Shown: in pieces, positions 53,682 to 63,222 of the stretch
How the letters are laid out: the number at the start of each line of letters is the position of its first letter
Position numbering within the stretch: the first letter of the stretch is position 1
Translations under genes and position numbers: made by a program
Assembly: GCA_002011215.1 (NCBI GenBank)
Contig: MTML01000040.1
Span: 1-64,000, forward strand
Direction of reading: 5' to 3'
Length of the DNA stretch: 64,000 nt
DNA from: Archaeoglobus sp. JdFR-24
GTDB taxonomy: Archaea > Halobacteriota > Archaeoglobi > Archaeoglobales > Archaeoglobaceae
Notes under the pieces: model-generated
What the model saw: the letters and a program-made list of their open reading frames with translations, nothing else
What the model was told of the DNA's origin: nothing
Database searches by the model: none

Positions 53682-54836
53682 ATGTTGGAACCCTTTACGG
53701 GTATTTTGATGAGTATGTTGATAAAGCTTACTTTGGGTTATACACCTCCCTTCTTTTTAGCATAAAGTAGATGCAAACCAGCATTTTCCTTGCTGTAGCA
53801 ACAATAGCTATGTTATGTCCTCTCCTCCTCTTTATTCTCAGGTAGAAGGAGCTAAAGTATTCATCGTGCCTTATTGCTACGTTAGCACACTGTATCAGGA
53901 TCCATCTGAGCATCTTAGCCTGCTTTGTTATATGGCCCTTGATTTCTTTGTTTCCAGATTGTCTTATTGAGGGGCATAAACCTACATAGCTTATCAGTTT
54001 AAACTTGTTGGGAAATCTATTAATGTCTCCTATCTCTGATTTTATTAGTAAGGCTGAGCAGTAGCTTATCTGATAGTTGTGAGTAATAAGGCATCCCCAT
54101 CAATTTTAGCTTTTTCCTGGATGATCTTGTCAATTTCCTTAATCTCCTCGTTTATTCTTTCTATGGTGGAGAGGTTTATTTCCAGGAGTTTTCTATCGAC
54201 TTCTGAAAGCTCAAGGTTTTCAAGGGATTCTTTTCCTTTCTTTGTGAAAGGATTTGGGTAGTTATTAATTCCGTTTCTAGCTAATATTGCATGAATTCTA
54301 TTCTTTATTCTTGTTCTGTTCTCTACCAAGGCTTTTCTTAACCTTGTTAGCCTCAGCTCCCTCACTTCTCTGGCTACATATGATTCTGCTATAAGATTTG
54401 TTCTTAGGAGATGAGCTAGCATTTTTGCATCCAAACGATCGTTCTTTATTCTCGCTTCAGCTATAGCTCTCGTCTTGTAAGGATTGGCTAACTTAACATC
54501 CATGTAGTTCTCTAAAACATCGTAGATGTGTCTGTAGTTGGATGTTGCTTCTATTACTGCCTTAGCTCCTTTGTATTTTGATGCGAATTGCTCTAAGCTT
54601 TGTTTGGTGTTCTCTATTCTAGTTTCTTCATTTATTTCTCCTAATTCATTTACCACAGCTGCATACGAATATCTTTTGTGGATATCTAATCCAATATAAG
54701 TGCAGACCGGATATCGCGATTCGTACTTCCATACAGCCAGCATCCTTCGAAGTTAAGTCAACCTCTCGCGCTTATAGCGCATGGCTGAGCCTAACTGCGG
54801 GCTTTTATATCGGTCTGGTTAAAAGGGTTCCAACAT
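53682..54836 (-). mobile_element. IS110/IS1111-type insertion sequence, defective
   Basis: About 1155 bases bounded by 15-base perfect inverted repeats: atgttggaaccctttt-type end at 53682-53696 and aaagggttccaacat at 54822-54836. Inside is a DEDD transposase gene with one frameshift. The two outside flanks (ctcagccacc on the left; ctctgcaaaacc on the right) join to match a contiguous sequence at about 32744-32777, giving a glimpse of the pre-insertion site. Confidence 0.8.
53728..54743 (-). pseudogene. IS110 family transposase, frameshifted
   Basis: The N-terminal part (225 residues from ATG 54743) has the DEDD catalytic pattern: YIGLDIHKRYSYAAVV, AVIEATSNYRHIYD, KNDRLDAKMLAHLL. It breaks at LLLTTIR near 54069, where IPGI is normally found; the sequence continues in another frame (ISYCSALLIKSEIGDINRF, YVGLCPSIRQSGNKEIKGH) to 53728. 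The break fits a deletion of four bases (a Pro-Gly pair reduced to AG). The C-terminal serine of IS110 enzymes lies in SIRQSGNK. The element is therefore likely immobile. Confidence 0.85.
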
Positions 54837-54870
54837 GTGGTCGACCTCTGCAAAACCTTCTTTTCTTTAA

Positions 54871-55953
54871 ATTCCAAAGAGACAACCACCCCCTACTAAA
54901 TGGACATTCAGAGCTGCAAACTTATAAACAGATCGCATCAATCATATGACGATGTAACTTCCTCAAGCTCATTGATCTAGCGAGTTTGAAAACATCTTCA
55001 ATAGCAGATCTTACAGGCTTGAAATCATTCCATCTTTTCAATAAATTCATCAGCTTAGCCTTTAAAGCCCTAAATCTTCTTTTTTGCTTCTTCAATTTCC
55101 TAGAATTAAAAATACTCAAAGGATAGCTTAATAATCTATCTAATCTTCTTAGTTTGAAGTTGTTTCTAGGGAAAATCAGAAGAACAATTATGTATTTGTT
55201 AATTCCTACAAGATAGTTCCTGTAGGCGTAGAATCCCTTATCCATAATAATCGTGTCTCTTCCCCATAGTATTTTCCTTCTCTTTAACACATTCATGACT
55301 TCTCTAAATATCCTAGCTTCACGCCTGTTTGCTGGATGCAAAAGAAACAGTAAATGCTTAAACGGATATTCCAAAACAAGAGTTAATTTCATACCTACAA
55401 AGAGTCCTTTAGCAGAGTGTCCCCCCACTTATAGTCTTTTCCTTTCAGATTAAACTTTCTATGTTTCCTGAAGTAGTTTAATATCCACACTAGAATTCTT
55501 AAAACCATAGCTATGAAGCTTTTCAGATTGAATTTAGAAAGTAAAGAATAGGTGTAACTTTCTTTAGGGACCTTATCAATTCCAAGAAATTCTCTTAGCT
55601 CCTTTCCTTGCCTTAACTCTTTGATATCATAGCTGATCTTTGTTGAGAAGAACATTGAAGTCATAACAACCTTCATTGAGGGAGTGTTCCTTATTTGCGT
55701 ATACTTTGCAATGATCATCTTTGTTTTCCTCAAAGCGTAAAATTTCATTTCACAATCCTTCGGCTTTCGCCGAAGAAATCGAAAGTCTTAAGTATTTTTG
55801 ATAATAGCTTCCACATGTAGTCCCTTTGGTCCGCTACTAAAGCAATTTTCATTATTTCATCTAGAGGGAGATCATGCTTCCTTCTACATAAGTTTTACTG
55901 TTTTTGGTTGGTTTGTTTCTTTTGAAAAAGAATCTTGTCATGTCTCTTTGAAT
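54871..55953 (-). mobile_element. Decayed IS element with DDE-like transposase remnant
   Basis: A dead transposase gene is flanked by imperfect inverted ends: attccaaagagaca from 54871 and, on the opposite strand, attcaaagagaca from 55953. The span would be 1083 bases, which is the length I recall for the A. fulgidus element ISA1083; this identity is a guess. Ends are short and imperfect, so the borders are uncertain. Confidence 0.5.
54922..55852 (-). pseudogene. Transposase remnant with several frameshifts
   Basis: Read from ATG 55852 (MKIALVADQRDYMWKLL ... ESRRIVK) the frame stops at 55748, then continues in another frame (KMIIAKYTQIRNTPSMKVV ... GIDKVPKESYTYSLLSKF ... KHRKFNLKGKDYKWG). 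At a G6 run (55431-55436) it shifts again into HSAKGLFVGMKLTLVLEYP ... IIMDKGFYAYRNYL ... IEDVFKLARSMSLRKLH. A further deletion near 55480-55500 seems to have removed the first catalytic Asp region. The later D (MDKGFY) and E (IEDVFK) fit a DDE transposase of the IS4/IS5 type. Confidence 0.7.
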
Positions 55954-56130
55954 GGGAGGTTGATTATTTCTCTGTTGAATGTTTAAAACCATCGAAAGGG
56001 GAATTAGTTTATGGATTTCGCAAGCACCCTAAAAATACAAGTATAATTTTTCATAGTTTCATACTTTTTATGCTGAAATAGTTAATTCTAACTTTTCGTC
56101 CTTAAAAGACTACTACGTTCTCATAATATA

Positions 56131-57153
56131 TCACTCGTAAACAAAAGCATCTACCACTGCATGAACGACTCCCGGAGAGTAGTTTTTAACTTTTCTGAAC
56201 TTTACCTTCACTTTCTTACCTGAAGCAGCAGCCGCCTTCTCGACTCTCTTAACCGGACGATCTATCACAGCGAGAGGAACTGATTCGTGGTAGTGGATGT
56301 AACCCTTCCCATTCAGAGCCTTTATTGCCACCTGCAGGAACTCGTGGCAGTAAATGTGACCCATTATTACTCTATCTGCGACCCCCTCAGGAGTTACATA
56401 CATGGAATCTCCAAGAACCGGTACAATTTCCCTGACTCTGTTCAGTTTTATGTTTTCAAGTAGATAGTAATAGGAATCGGGATTCAGCTCGATTGAATAG
56501 ACTCTCTCAGGCTGAGAGTGTTTAGCTATCGGAATTGAAAAGTAGCCAATTCCTGCAAACATATCTACAACAACCTCACCCTCCTCTACAATTTTCCCAA
56601 TTCTTAACCTTTCATGCAGGTTTCCAGGACTGAACATTACCTTTGTAACATCGAGCTTGAATAAACAACCATTTTCCATCTGCACAGTCTCAGATTTATC
56701 TGAATCTCCTGCAATCGGTGTTAAATTGGGTTTCCTGAGCATCCCGCTTTTTCCCATATCTCTCCAGACCGATCTGCAACGGGGATGTATCTCAAGAAGC
56801 GTCTGTCCAATCAATTGAGTATATTCGGAAATCTCCTCAGGGATCTTAACGAGTATTATATCCCCTATAATTTTATAAGATCTTGGTATAAATTTTCTGA
56901 GCTTTTCGGGGATCTTCTTTGCCAGTAAGGTATAAAGGTCTCTCTCTTTAATAAAGTGTGGATTTTGCTGCTCTATAATCTGATAATTAGAGAATTGCTC
57001 CTCAAATCCCTTCAAAATCGGGATTATTACATTATCACCTTCAACGGTAATCAACCTCGTTTTATCCTTGGCTCCAATACTTTCAGCATACCTTCTGACC
57101 TTTTCAGCATCTTTTTTTGGTACCCTGACGGCGATAAAAGCGCTTTCAATCAT
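56131..57153 (-). CDS. taw2: Trm5/Taw2 family tRNA-Phe modification enzyme, Taw2 more likely
   Basis: A 340-residue SAM-binding protein of the Trm5/TYW2 class, acting at position 37 of tRNA-Phe (wyosine pathway). SAM motif VVDMFAGIGYFSIPIAK, then IELNPDSYYYLLENIKLN. Where Trm5 has an NxP-type motif this protein has RVIMGHIYCHEFL followed by GYIHYHESVP, the pattern I associate with the aminocarboxypropyl-transferase Taw2. Trm5 cannot be fully excluded. Its start overlaps the NMD3 stop by eight bases. Confidence 0.78.
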   Translation of the reverse strand: MIESAFIAVRVPKKDAEKVRRYAESIGAKDKTRLITVEGDNVIIPILKGFEEQFSNYQIIEQQNPHFIKERDLYTLLAKKIPEKLRKFIPRSYKIIGDIILVKIPEEISEYTQLIGQTLLEIHPRCRSVWRDMGKSGMLRKPNLTPIAGDSDKSETVQMENGCLFKLDVTKVMFSPGNLHERLRIGKIVEEGEVVVDMFAGIGYFSIPIAKHSQPERVYSIELNPDSYYYLLENIKLNRVREIVPVLGDSMYVTPEGVADRVIMGHIYCHEFLQVAIKALNGKGYIHYHESVPLAVIDRPVKRVEKAAAASGKKVKVKFRKVKNYSPGVVHAVVDAFVYE

Positions 57154-58141
57154 CTTTCATCACTTCTGACGGGAAAACGTAAATCTCTCCATCAACTTCA
57201 AAATAAAGAACTTCATCTCCCACGTTGAACTCTGTGAGTCGTTTTGTTCTGACCACCTTCTGGTCTCGTGGTCTCAGAACCTCCACAACATCCTCATCTT
57301 TGTTCACAACGACAGTCTTCTGGATATCTTCCCTTTTTATCGCAAGTTCTGGATCTTTGAGTTTGAATGATTTTCCAGTAGCATCGACTGCTTTTTTATT
57401 TATATGGTTGGTGACAATGAGCACCCTTCCCTCATCCCTAACAACATCTCCCATTCTGTATTCGGGAAGTTTTATCGAATAAGTTGTTCTGAAAATATCT
57501 CTTCCGTCAATTCTCCCAGATATTTTTTTACTCTCCTTAATTCTTCCTCCAAGCCTCTCCTCAATTTTTCTGATGAGTTTTTTACCAAGATTTCGATCTC
57601 CGATATAATAGTCTATGCCCTCTTTTCTTTGAACCACCTTTGAAACAAATGCTTTGGGGTTATCCTTCTCTTTCTCGATGGAATTCTGAATTATTGTAGT
57701 GGCTATCTGAATTTCCTCACTTTCGAGTTCTCTGTTTTCCGCCCTCAACTGAATTATGGATTCGTAGTAACCACCCGAAATTCTGCTGCACCTTTCGCAA
57801 ACCTCGTAATCAATCCTCAGCTCGAAAGGAACCTCAAAAGAAATCTTCTCTCCTCTAAAAGATCCATCAAAAGAGAGAATACCTGTATTTTCACCCATTT
57901 CTTTTATCTCAAAGTTTTTGATCTCGAATTCCTCATCACAAGTAAAATTTTTCATGATTTCATCCATTACAGCATCGTAGATATCTTTTTCACACCATTT
58001 TCCTGAAAAAAACCTCCCACATTTCGAACACTTCCTAATTTCGATGTATGGTCTGAATTCGAATAATTCATTCCTCTCTAAATAGCATTTCGAACAGATT
58101 TCATATTCGGTTTCCTCTCCACATATGGCACATTTTCTCAT
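57146..58141 (-). CDS. NMD3 family protein
   Basis: A 331-residue archaeal homologue of NMD3, the large-ribosomal-subunit export/maturation adaptor of eukaryotes. Zinc-binding N-terminus with CAICGEETEYEICSKCY, RKCSKCGRFFSGKWC and later CERCSRISGGYYE; C-terminal OB- and SH3-like beta domains (MGDVVRDEGRVLIVTNHI ... FNVGDEVLYFEVDG). In archaea it presumably has a ribosome-assembly role. Overlaps the downstream taw2-like gene. Confidence 0.9.
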   Translation of the reverse strand: MRKCAICGEETEYEICSKCYLERNELFEFRPYIEIRKCSKCGRFFSGKWCEKDIYDAVMDEIMKNFTCDEEFEIKNFEIKEMGENTGILSFDGSFRGEKISFEVPFELRIDYEVCERCSRISGGYYESIIQLRAENRELESEEIQIATTIIQNSIEKEKDNPKAFVSKVVQRKEGIDYYIGDRNLGKKLIRKIEERLGGRIKESKKISGRIDGRDIFRTTYSIKLPEYRMGDVVRDEGRVLIVTNHINKKAVDATGKSFKLKDPELAIKREDIQKTVVVNKDEDVVEVLRPRDQKVVRTKRLTEFNVGDEVLYFEVDGEIYVFPSEVMKDD

Positions 58142-58261
58142 TGATGTAGGTTTGAAGGCAGGTTATTTTAGTTTTACACATCTTTGGTTTATGGTGTGTG
58201 GCTGGTGAATGGGGTTAATCAAGAACGGTTAATCAGACGTAAAAAATTAAATAAAGCGGGA

Positions 58262-59026
58262 TTAGTATTCGTATGTTATGTAAACGCTCGAGCTAATCTG
58301 AACGTCTGAGGGGGACACTGGTGTTGAAGCATCCATTCCTGCTTCAGATTTATACAGCGCTTGAAAAGGTACAGGCCTGTAATAAGATCCCTCCACTACG
58401 ATTTTGGATGGTTTTATACTATCAATTCCAAGTTCATTTGCGACAACCTCTGCCTTTCCTTTAGCATCCTGAACAGCCATTCTCAGTGCATCATCATAAT
58501 ATTTTTTCCTCGTGTCCTCCTTTAAACCAAAGGTGATGCCATCAATCCTGTTCGCACCAGCTCTGGTTGCAGCATCAATTATTTTTCCAGCCATATCTGG
58601 CTCGGAGGTGACTGATATCTTGTTTGTAACTCTGTAACCGACGATTATATTTTTCTGGGTCTTAGTAAATCCTGTTGATTCCTCGACCCACTGATAGATG
58701 GGTTCGATTCTGTAACCGGTTGTTTTGATATTCTTTTCGGGAATCTTCAACTTCCTGAGTTCATTGTAGATTGCGTTCATTTTTTCGGCATTGTTCGATG
58801 AAGCATCCTGAGCATTTTCAGCTTCTGTCACAACTGCCAATACAACATTAACCTCGTCCGGTTCAGCGTAAACAGTTGCGTATCCATTCACTTCTAATGT
58901 GCCGTTAAATTTTGTTTCTTGAGACTTTACTGGTTCGATGCTGGTTTGGAGTAATACTGCGACAATTAAAAATGCAAACAAACCTGCTGTCAGTCCTACT
59001 AAAAATCCTGCTTTCTTTCGGTTCAT
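58262..59026 (-). CDS. SIMPL domain protein, membrane-anchored or secreted
   Basis: A 254-residue protein with an N-terminal signal/anchor (KKAGFLVGLTAGLFAFLIVAV) and the SIMPL (DUF541) domain: EVNGYATVYAEPDEVNVVL, IKTTGYRIEPIYQW, GYRVTNKISV, and DDALRMAVQDAKGKAEV. Function of the family is not settled; it is found outside the membrane of many bacteria and archaea. Confidence 0.88.
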   Translation of the reverse strand: MNRKKAGFLVGLTAGLFAFLIVAVLLQTSIEPVKSQETKFNGTLEVNGYATVYAEPDEVNVVLAVVTEAENAQDASSNNAEKMNAIYNELRKLKIPEKNIKTTGYRIEPIYQWVEESTGFTKTQKNIIVGYRVTNKISVTSEPDMAGKIIDAATRAGANRIDGITFGLKEDTRKKYYDDALRMAVQDAKGKAEVVANELGIDSIKPSKIVVEGSYYRPVPFQALYKSEAGMDASTPVSPSDVQISSSVYITYEY

Positions 59027-59154
59027 AATTTCTGTCTTGTGAATTTGTTTATACTTCTATTTATTTTGTTTTATTTTATATTTTAAAATTTAAAAATCCC
59101 ATAACCAACAGTAATTTTCACAACTTTAATAAACTTAAGATCTATTTCCTTTTG

Positions 59155-60246
59155 ATGATTTGTGAACTCGAAACAGATACTTTGAGCTTATGCATGCAAT
59201 GCGGGACATGTTCAGCTACCTGTGTTTCAAGATATTCTTTTAACTTAAGGAAGATCTTAATGGAATGGATCTCAAAGAACAGACATTTGGAATCTAATGC
59301 AGGGTTATGGGACTGCACCACATGCCTCAACTGTCAGAAGAGATGTCCCAGAGGGATCCCGCTCACTCAAATTATTATTGATTCGAGAAAGATGATCATC
59401 GAAAGTGGAAAGGCTCCGCCGGACATAAGGGATATGCTAATTTCGATCCAGAAACACAGAAATCCCTATGGGGAATCTAAACATAAACGTTCGGAATGGA
59501 TGAAGGATTTAAATATAAAGCATGCTAAGGATGGAGAATTCGAATGGCTCTGGTATATCGGCTGTGCGAACTCCTACGATCCGAGAGGCAGGGAAATTGC
59601 AATTAAAACTGCAGAAATTCTGGATGAAATGGGAATATATTTTGCAGTTCTCGGAAATGAGGAGGGTTGTTGCGGTAACGATGTACTCAGAGTTGGTGAA
59701 GAGGGTTTGTTTGAATCTCTTAGAGAAGAGAATCACTTGGTTTTTAGGAAATATGGTGTGAGAAGAATTCTAACATCCTCTCCCCATTGTTATAACACAT
59801 TCAAAAATGAATATCAGGGATATGATGTGATGACAGTTCTCGAAATGATTTACTGGGGCATTAAAACCGGAATACTGAATTTCAGACATGATGTTGAGGC
59901 AAAGGTTACATTTCATGATCCCTGCTATCTCGGCAGATACAATGGAATTTATGATGCCCCGAGGGAGATTCTGGCATCAATTTATGGAATCGAACTCGTT
60001 GAGATGTCAAGAAACAGAGAGAACAGTTTTTGCTGTGGAGGTGGTGGGGGGAACATATTGAGGGATAATTTATCGAGACCAAACGTGATAAGGGCAAGAG
60101 AAGCCTCTCTAACCGGGGCAGATATAGTTGCTGTTGCATGTCCTTTTTGCCTGACAATGTTGGAGGATGGATTAAAATCCATAGGAAAGGAGATTACTGT
60201 GATGGATATTATAGAGCTCGTTCACCTTGCTGTGTTTGGTGAGTAG
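59155..60246 (+). CDS. HdrD-like iron-sulfur oxidoreductase
   Basis: A 363-residue protein combining two 4Fe-4S sites (CMQCGTCSATC, CTTCLNCQKRCP) with two CCG domains (GCANSYDPR ... EEGCCGND; HDPCYLGRYN ... SFCCGGGGGN ... CPFC), the HdrC-HdrB fusion layout of HdrD. It lacks a membrane partner next to it. Archaeoglobus-type organisms have many such paralogues that handle thiol/disulfide or electron transfer from lactate and fatty-acid oxidation; the substrate here is unknown. ATG at 59155 without a ribosome site, likely leaderless. Confidence 0.85.
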   Translation: MICELETDTLSLCMQCGTCSATCVSRYSFNLRKILMEWISKNRHLESNAGLWDCTTCLNCQKRCPRGIPLTQIIIDSRKMIIESGKAPPDIRDMLISIQKHRNPYGESKHKRSEWMKDLNIKHAKDGEFEWLWYIGCANSYDPRGREIAIKTAEILDEMGIYFAVLGNEEGCCGNDVLRVGEEGLFESLREENHLVFRKYGVRRILTSSPHCYNTFKNEYQGYDVMTVLEMIYWGIKTGILNFRHDVEAKVTFHDPCYLGRYNGIYDAPREILASIYGIELVEMSRNRENSFCCGGGGGNILRDNLSRPNVIRAREASLTGADIVAVACPFCLTMLEDGLKSIGKEITVMDIIELVHLAVFGE

Positions 60247-60304
60247 TTTGGTGAGTTGAGATAGTTGGGTTAAATTGAATAAAATGCAAGTGGTGAAAGG
60301 AATT

Positions 60305-61240
60305 ATGGAAATCAAAATCGTGATGACTTCTCACAGGGTTGAATTTATCCCTATGCTTAGAGATGAAGCTCTTAACTCTGAGATTATAATACTTGAAGAG
60401 CCTCCAAACCAGAATCTTTTCGATTTCTTCGAGGGTAAGATGTCTGTCGAGGATTATGTGAGAGGTGTTGATACTTCTTTCCCACTCTATACTTATTTCC
60501 TGTCTGATCTGTTGAAGAATCTCCATTCAATGGGTAAGGAAATACATCAGATAGAGCCATATCTTGAAATCATTCAGAAGTTACAGAAGTCTATAGAAGA
60601 TGGGAGTTTTGAAGACCTGATTAAAAATCCGGAGATAGAAAGAGTGAGGTTGGTTGAAAAAAGAGCTTTTGGGGCATTTATTGATTATCAGGAAGCTTTT
60701 CTATCTGGAGACTTCGAGAGGTTAATTGAATCAACGATTGAATTTTCAAAGGCAGATGCTGAAAGATTTAGGGTTAGAGATTGTATGAGGGCCAAAGAAG
60801 TGACGAGATTTATTGAGCACTGCAGGTATCATAAGCATCACGAACAGGAATTGAGAATTCTGATAGAGGCAGGATCTATTCACTCTCGACTCTATCCTGC
60901 TTTGAAAAAAGTGTTTAAGAGCGATTATATTGAAGTTATCAACCTGAAAGAAATCGTTGCGAGAAATGTGGGTCTTGAAATGCTTGACAATCCGGGAAAT
61001 CAGCTAACTGAAGTATTTTTAATGGGGAAGGAATTTGACAAAAAGGATTTGAAATTGCTTGCTGCAAGGAGTCTGGTTTATATTTCTAAAATAACTCCTG
61101 AGGAGATGCTACCTGATGATGAAAACGAGTATCCTCACCTTTTAGAGGAAATCAATACTATAAAGGAAGTAATGAAAATGAACTATGAAGAGTGCAAGCA
61201 GGAATTCACAAGAATCTGGAAAAGGAAATTGAGAAAATAG
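60305..61240 (+). CDS. Unrecognised archaeal protein, 311 residues
   Basis: I do not recognise the family. The protein is largely helical and charged, with no signal peptide or membrane segment. The N-terminus reads IKIVMTSHRVEFIPMLRDEA then EIIILEEPPNQNLFDFF, a strand-His ... strand-Glu-Glu pattern loosely like TraB/ChaN-type proteins; the middle has many H and C residues (DCMRAKEVTRFIEHCRYHKHHEQE), and a GSIHSRLYPAL loop. ATG 60305 has gaaagga ahead; the frame begins at 60275. It lies between an HdrD-like gene and a SPOUT methyltransferase on the same strand. Confidence 0.7.
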   Translation: MEIKIVMTSHRVEFIPMLRDEALNSEIIILEEPPNQNLFDFFEGKMSVEDYVRGVDTSFPLYTYFLSDLLKNLHSMGKEIHQIEPYLEIIQKLQKSIEDGSFEDLIKNPEIERVRLVEKRAFGAFIDYQEAFLSGDFERLIESTIEFSKADAERFRVRDCMRAKEVTRFIEHCRYHKHHEQELRILIEAGSIHSRLYPALKKVFKSDYIEVINLKEIVARNVGLEMLDNPGNQLTEVFLMGKEFDKKDLKLLAARSLVYISKITPEEMLPDDENEYPHLLEEINTIKEVMKMNYEECKQEFTRIWKRKLRK

Positions 61241-61331
61241 AATATGGTTCTTGATAGAGTTCTCGAACAGAATCGGTTTAGAATGTGTAACTGGAATTAA
61301 TATTTTAAACAAACTTCCTGTCATATATCCT

Positions 61332-62108
61332 ATGGAACTATCAATTGCCATACCATCTTCATCACTCATTAATGAAACTGATGAAAGGATAAAGGCTTAC
61401 AAAGTTTGGCAGATTGCAAGAGCTGCGGCTATTTTCAGGGTTGGAGAAATTATAGTCTATCCCGACCCAAAAAAAGATGAATCAGACTATATAATCGAGA
61501 TTCTGAAATTTCTTGAAGTCCCGCAGTATCTTAGAAAGGATCTTATTCCGATAAAGAGGTCGTTGAAGTACGTTGGTTTGCTTCCACCTCTGTCCATTCC
61601 ATCGCATCGCCCGAAACATTTAAAAATCGGTGAGGTGAGGGAAGGGGTTGTAAGAAAAGTTGGTCCTGACGGAACGGCTTGGGTGGATATAGGTCTTAAC
61701 GCCCTGGCCCTCATGAGGGATTATGTCCCTTCAGGGGCCCGCGTTACCGTCAGGGTCTGTTCGAAGAAACCGTTGGTGGTCGAGGAAGCTAAACCTCCGG
61801 GTTACTGGGGGTATAAAGTAAAGAAAGTTGATCTCGGAGAAATCCTGGAAAATGAAAGCACAATTGTGCTTTCGAGAAAGGGAGAACAGGTAACTGTGGA
61901 AAAGGCTAAAGGCCTTGATAGAGCGTTGCTCATATTTGGAAGTCCGGAAGAAGGTGTATTTGAGATTGCAAGGCGAACCGGACTTGAAATAAGCTCGAAG
62001 GTCAGATGCTGGAACACAATCCCCGATCAGGGTACTGAAACCGTGAGGCTGGAGGAAGCAATCACCTCGACTCTGGCGGTGCTGAATGTGATCTGCAGGC
62101 GTGGGTGA
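61332..62108 (+). CDS. SPOUT-class RNA methyltransferase (COG2106)
   Basis: A 258-residue protein of the archaeal/eukaryotic SPOUT family found beside ribosomal protein genes. It begins LSIAIPSSSLINETDERIKAYK, has an inserted OB-like part (GEVREGVVRKVGPDGTAWVDIG), and ends with the knot region FGSPEEGVFEIA and TIPDQGTETVRLEEAITSTL. It likely methylates rRNA. ATG 61332 matches the family start; the open frame reaches back to 61251. Directly upstream of rpl3, as in many Euryarchaeota. Confidence 0.85.
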   Translation: MELSIAIPSSSLINETDERIKAYKVWQIARAAAIFRVGEIIVYPDPKKDESDYIIEILKFLEVPQYLRKDLIPIKRSLKYVGLLPPLSIPSHRPKHLKIGEVREGVVRKVGPDGTAWVDIGLNALALMRDYVPSGARVTVRVCSKKPLVVEEAKPPGYWGYKVKKVDLGEILENESTIVLSRKGEQVTVEKAKGLDRALLIFGSPEEGVFEIARRTGLEISSKVRCWNTIPDQGTETVRLEEAITSTLAVLNVICRRG

Positions 62109-62110
62109 GC

Positions 62111-62150
62111 GCAGGTAGACGCAGATAAGCACAGGTAAGCACAGGTAAAA
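62111..62150. repeat. 10-base tandem repeat before rpl3
   Basis: Four consecutive 10-base units (gcaggtagac, gcagataagc, acaggtaagc, acaggtaaaa) fill the spacer between the SPOUT gene and rpl3. Units differ at one to three positions. They lie on the transcript just ahead of the rpl3 leader. Confidence 0.7.
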
Positions 62151-62217
62151 AATCAGGTTTATAATATGGGTTTGGAATGAAGAAAGAAAAGATAAACTGG
62201 AAAATAGGTGGTAGGTA

Positions 62218-63216
62218 ATGAAAGAGCACAGACCAAGAAGAGGATCTCTGGCATTTTCTCCAAGAAAGAGAGCTGCCAGCATTGTTCCAAGGATAAGGGC
62301 TTGGCCCGACCACGATGGTGAACCAAAGATGCTGGGTTTTGCCGGTTATAAGGCTGGCATGACTCATGTCGTGATGGTAGATGATAAAAGAAACTCTCCA
62401 ACATATGGGGAGGAGATTGTCGTACCCGTAACGGTTATTGAGGCTCCACCATTGAAAGTTGGAGCAATAAGGGTATACAAAAAGACGCCCTACGGAATGC
62501 AGATTACTGCAGAAGTTTGGGCTGATGATTTAGATGACTTCTTGGGCAGAAGATGCACTCTACCCAAATCTACAGAATCAACTGATCTCGATAAACTGGA
62601 GGTCTCCGATTTTTCAGAAGTCAGAGTCATAACGTATACACAACCCTATAAAATGGTAGGTGTCCCAAAAAAGGTTCCAGATGTTATGGAGCAGAAAATT
62701 AGTGGAAACGATCTAGAAAAATGCCTTGAATATGCAAAAGAAAAGCTTGGGAAGGAAATCAGAGTGTTTGAAGCCTTTAACGAGGGTTCGATTATTGATG
62801 TTACCTCTATCACGAAAGGTAAAGGTTTTCAGGGACCCGTTAAGAGATGGGGAGTTATAACCTTGAACGCGAAACATGCGAGGAGCAGCAAGCACAGGAG
62901 AATAGGCAATCTAGGGCCATGGAACCCCCACCATGTAAGACCCACTGTACCGCAGGCAGGTCAGATGGGATTCCATCAGAGAACTGAGTTCAACAAGAGG
63001 ATCGTCAAGATAGGTGACAATGGAGAGGAGATTACACCTAATGGAGGATTTGTGCATTACGGTATTGTGAAAAATGATTATGTTATGGTCTCGGGCAGCG
63101 TACCTGGAACAATTAAAAGACTGATCAGATTTAGGGATGCGATAAGACCACCATCAGCTATCTATGAAGGTGTTAACGTCATATATGTCAGTACGACATC
63201 CAAACAAGGCAGGTGA
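62218..63216 (+). CDS. rpl3: Large-subunit ribosomal protein L3
   Basis: A 332-residue archaeal/eukaryotic-type uL3. N-terminus HRPRRGSLAFSPRKRA, KMLGFAGYKAGMTHVVMVD, and the core loop GKGFQGPVKRWGVI with SSKHRRIGNLGPWNPHHVR reaching toward the peptidyl-transferase centre. Start ATG 62218, ribosome site ggtggtag. First of the ribosomal protein run L3-L4-L23. Confidence 0.97.
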   Translation: MKEHRPRRGSLAFSPRKRAASIVPRIRAWPDHDGEPKMLGFAGYKAGMTHVVMVDDKRNSPTYGEEIVVPVTVIEAPPLKVGAIRVYKKTPYGMQITAEVWADDLDDFLGRRCTLPKSTESTDLDKLEVSDFSEVRVITYTQPYKMVGVPKKVPDVMEQKISGNDLEKCLEYAKEKLGKEIRVFEAFNEGSIIDVTSITKGKGFQGPVKRWGVITLNAKHARSSKHRRIGNLGPWNPHHVRPTVPQAGQMGFHQRTEFNKRIVKIGDNGEEITPNGGFVHYGIVKNDYVMVSGSVPGTIKRLIRFRDAIRPPSAIYEGVNVIYVSTTSKQGR

Positions 63217-63222
63217 TGTTTG

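Noticed and set aside
55758..55775. Perfect hairpin CTTCGGC-TTTC-GCCGAAG as a terminator or att site
   Set aside because: It lies inside the N-terminal coding part of the decayed transposase (reading as FFGESRRI), so the symmetry is probably a by-product of codons.
62111..62150. Tandem 10-mers as a CRISPR-like array
   Set aside because: Units are adjacent with no spacers and too short; no cas genes in the window.
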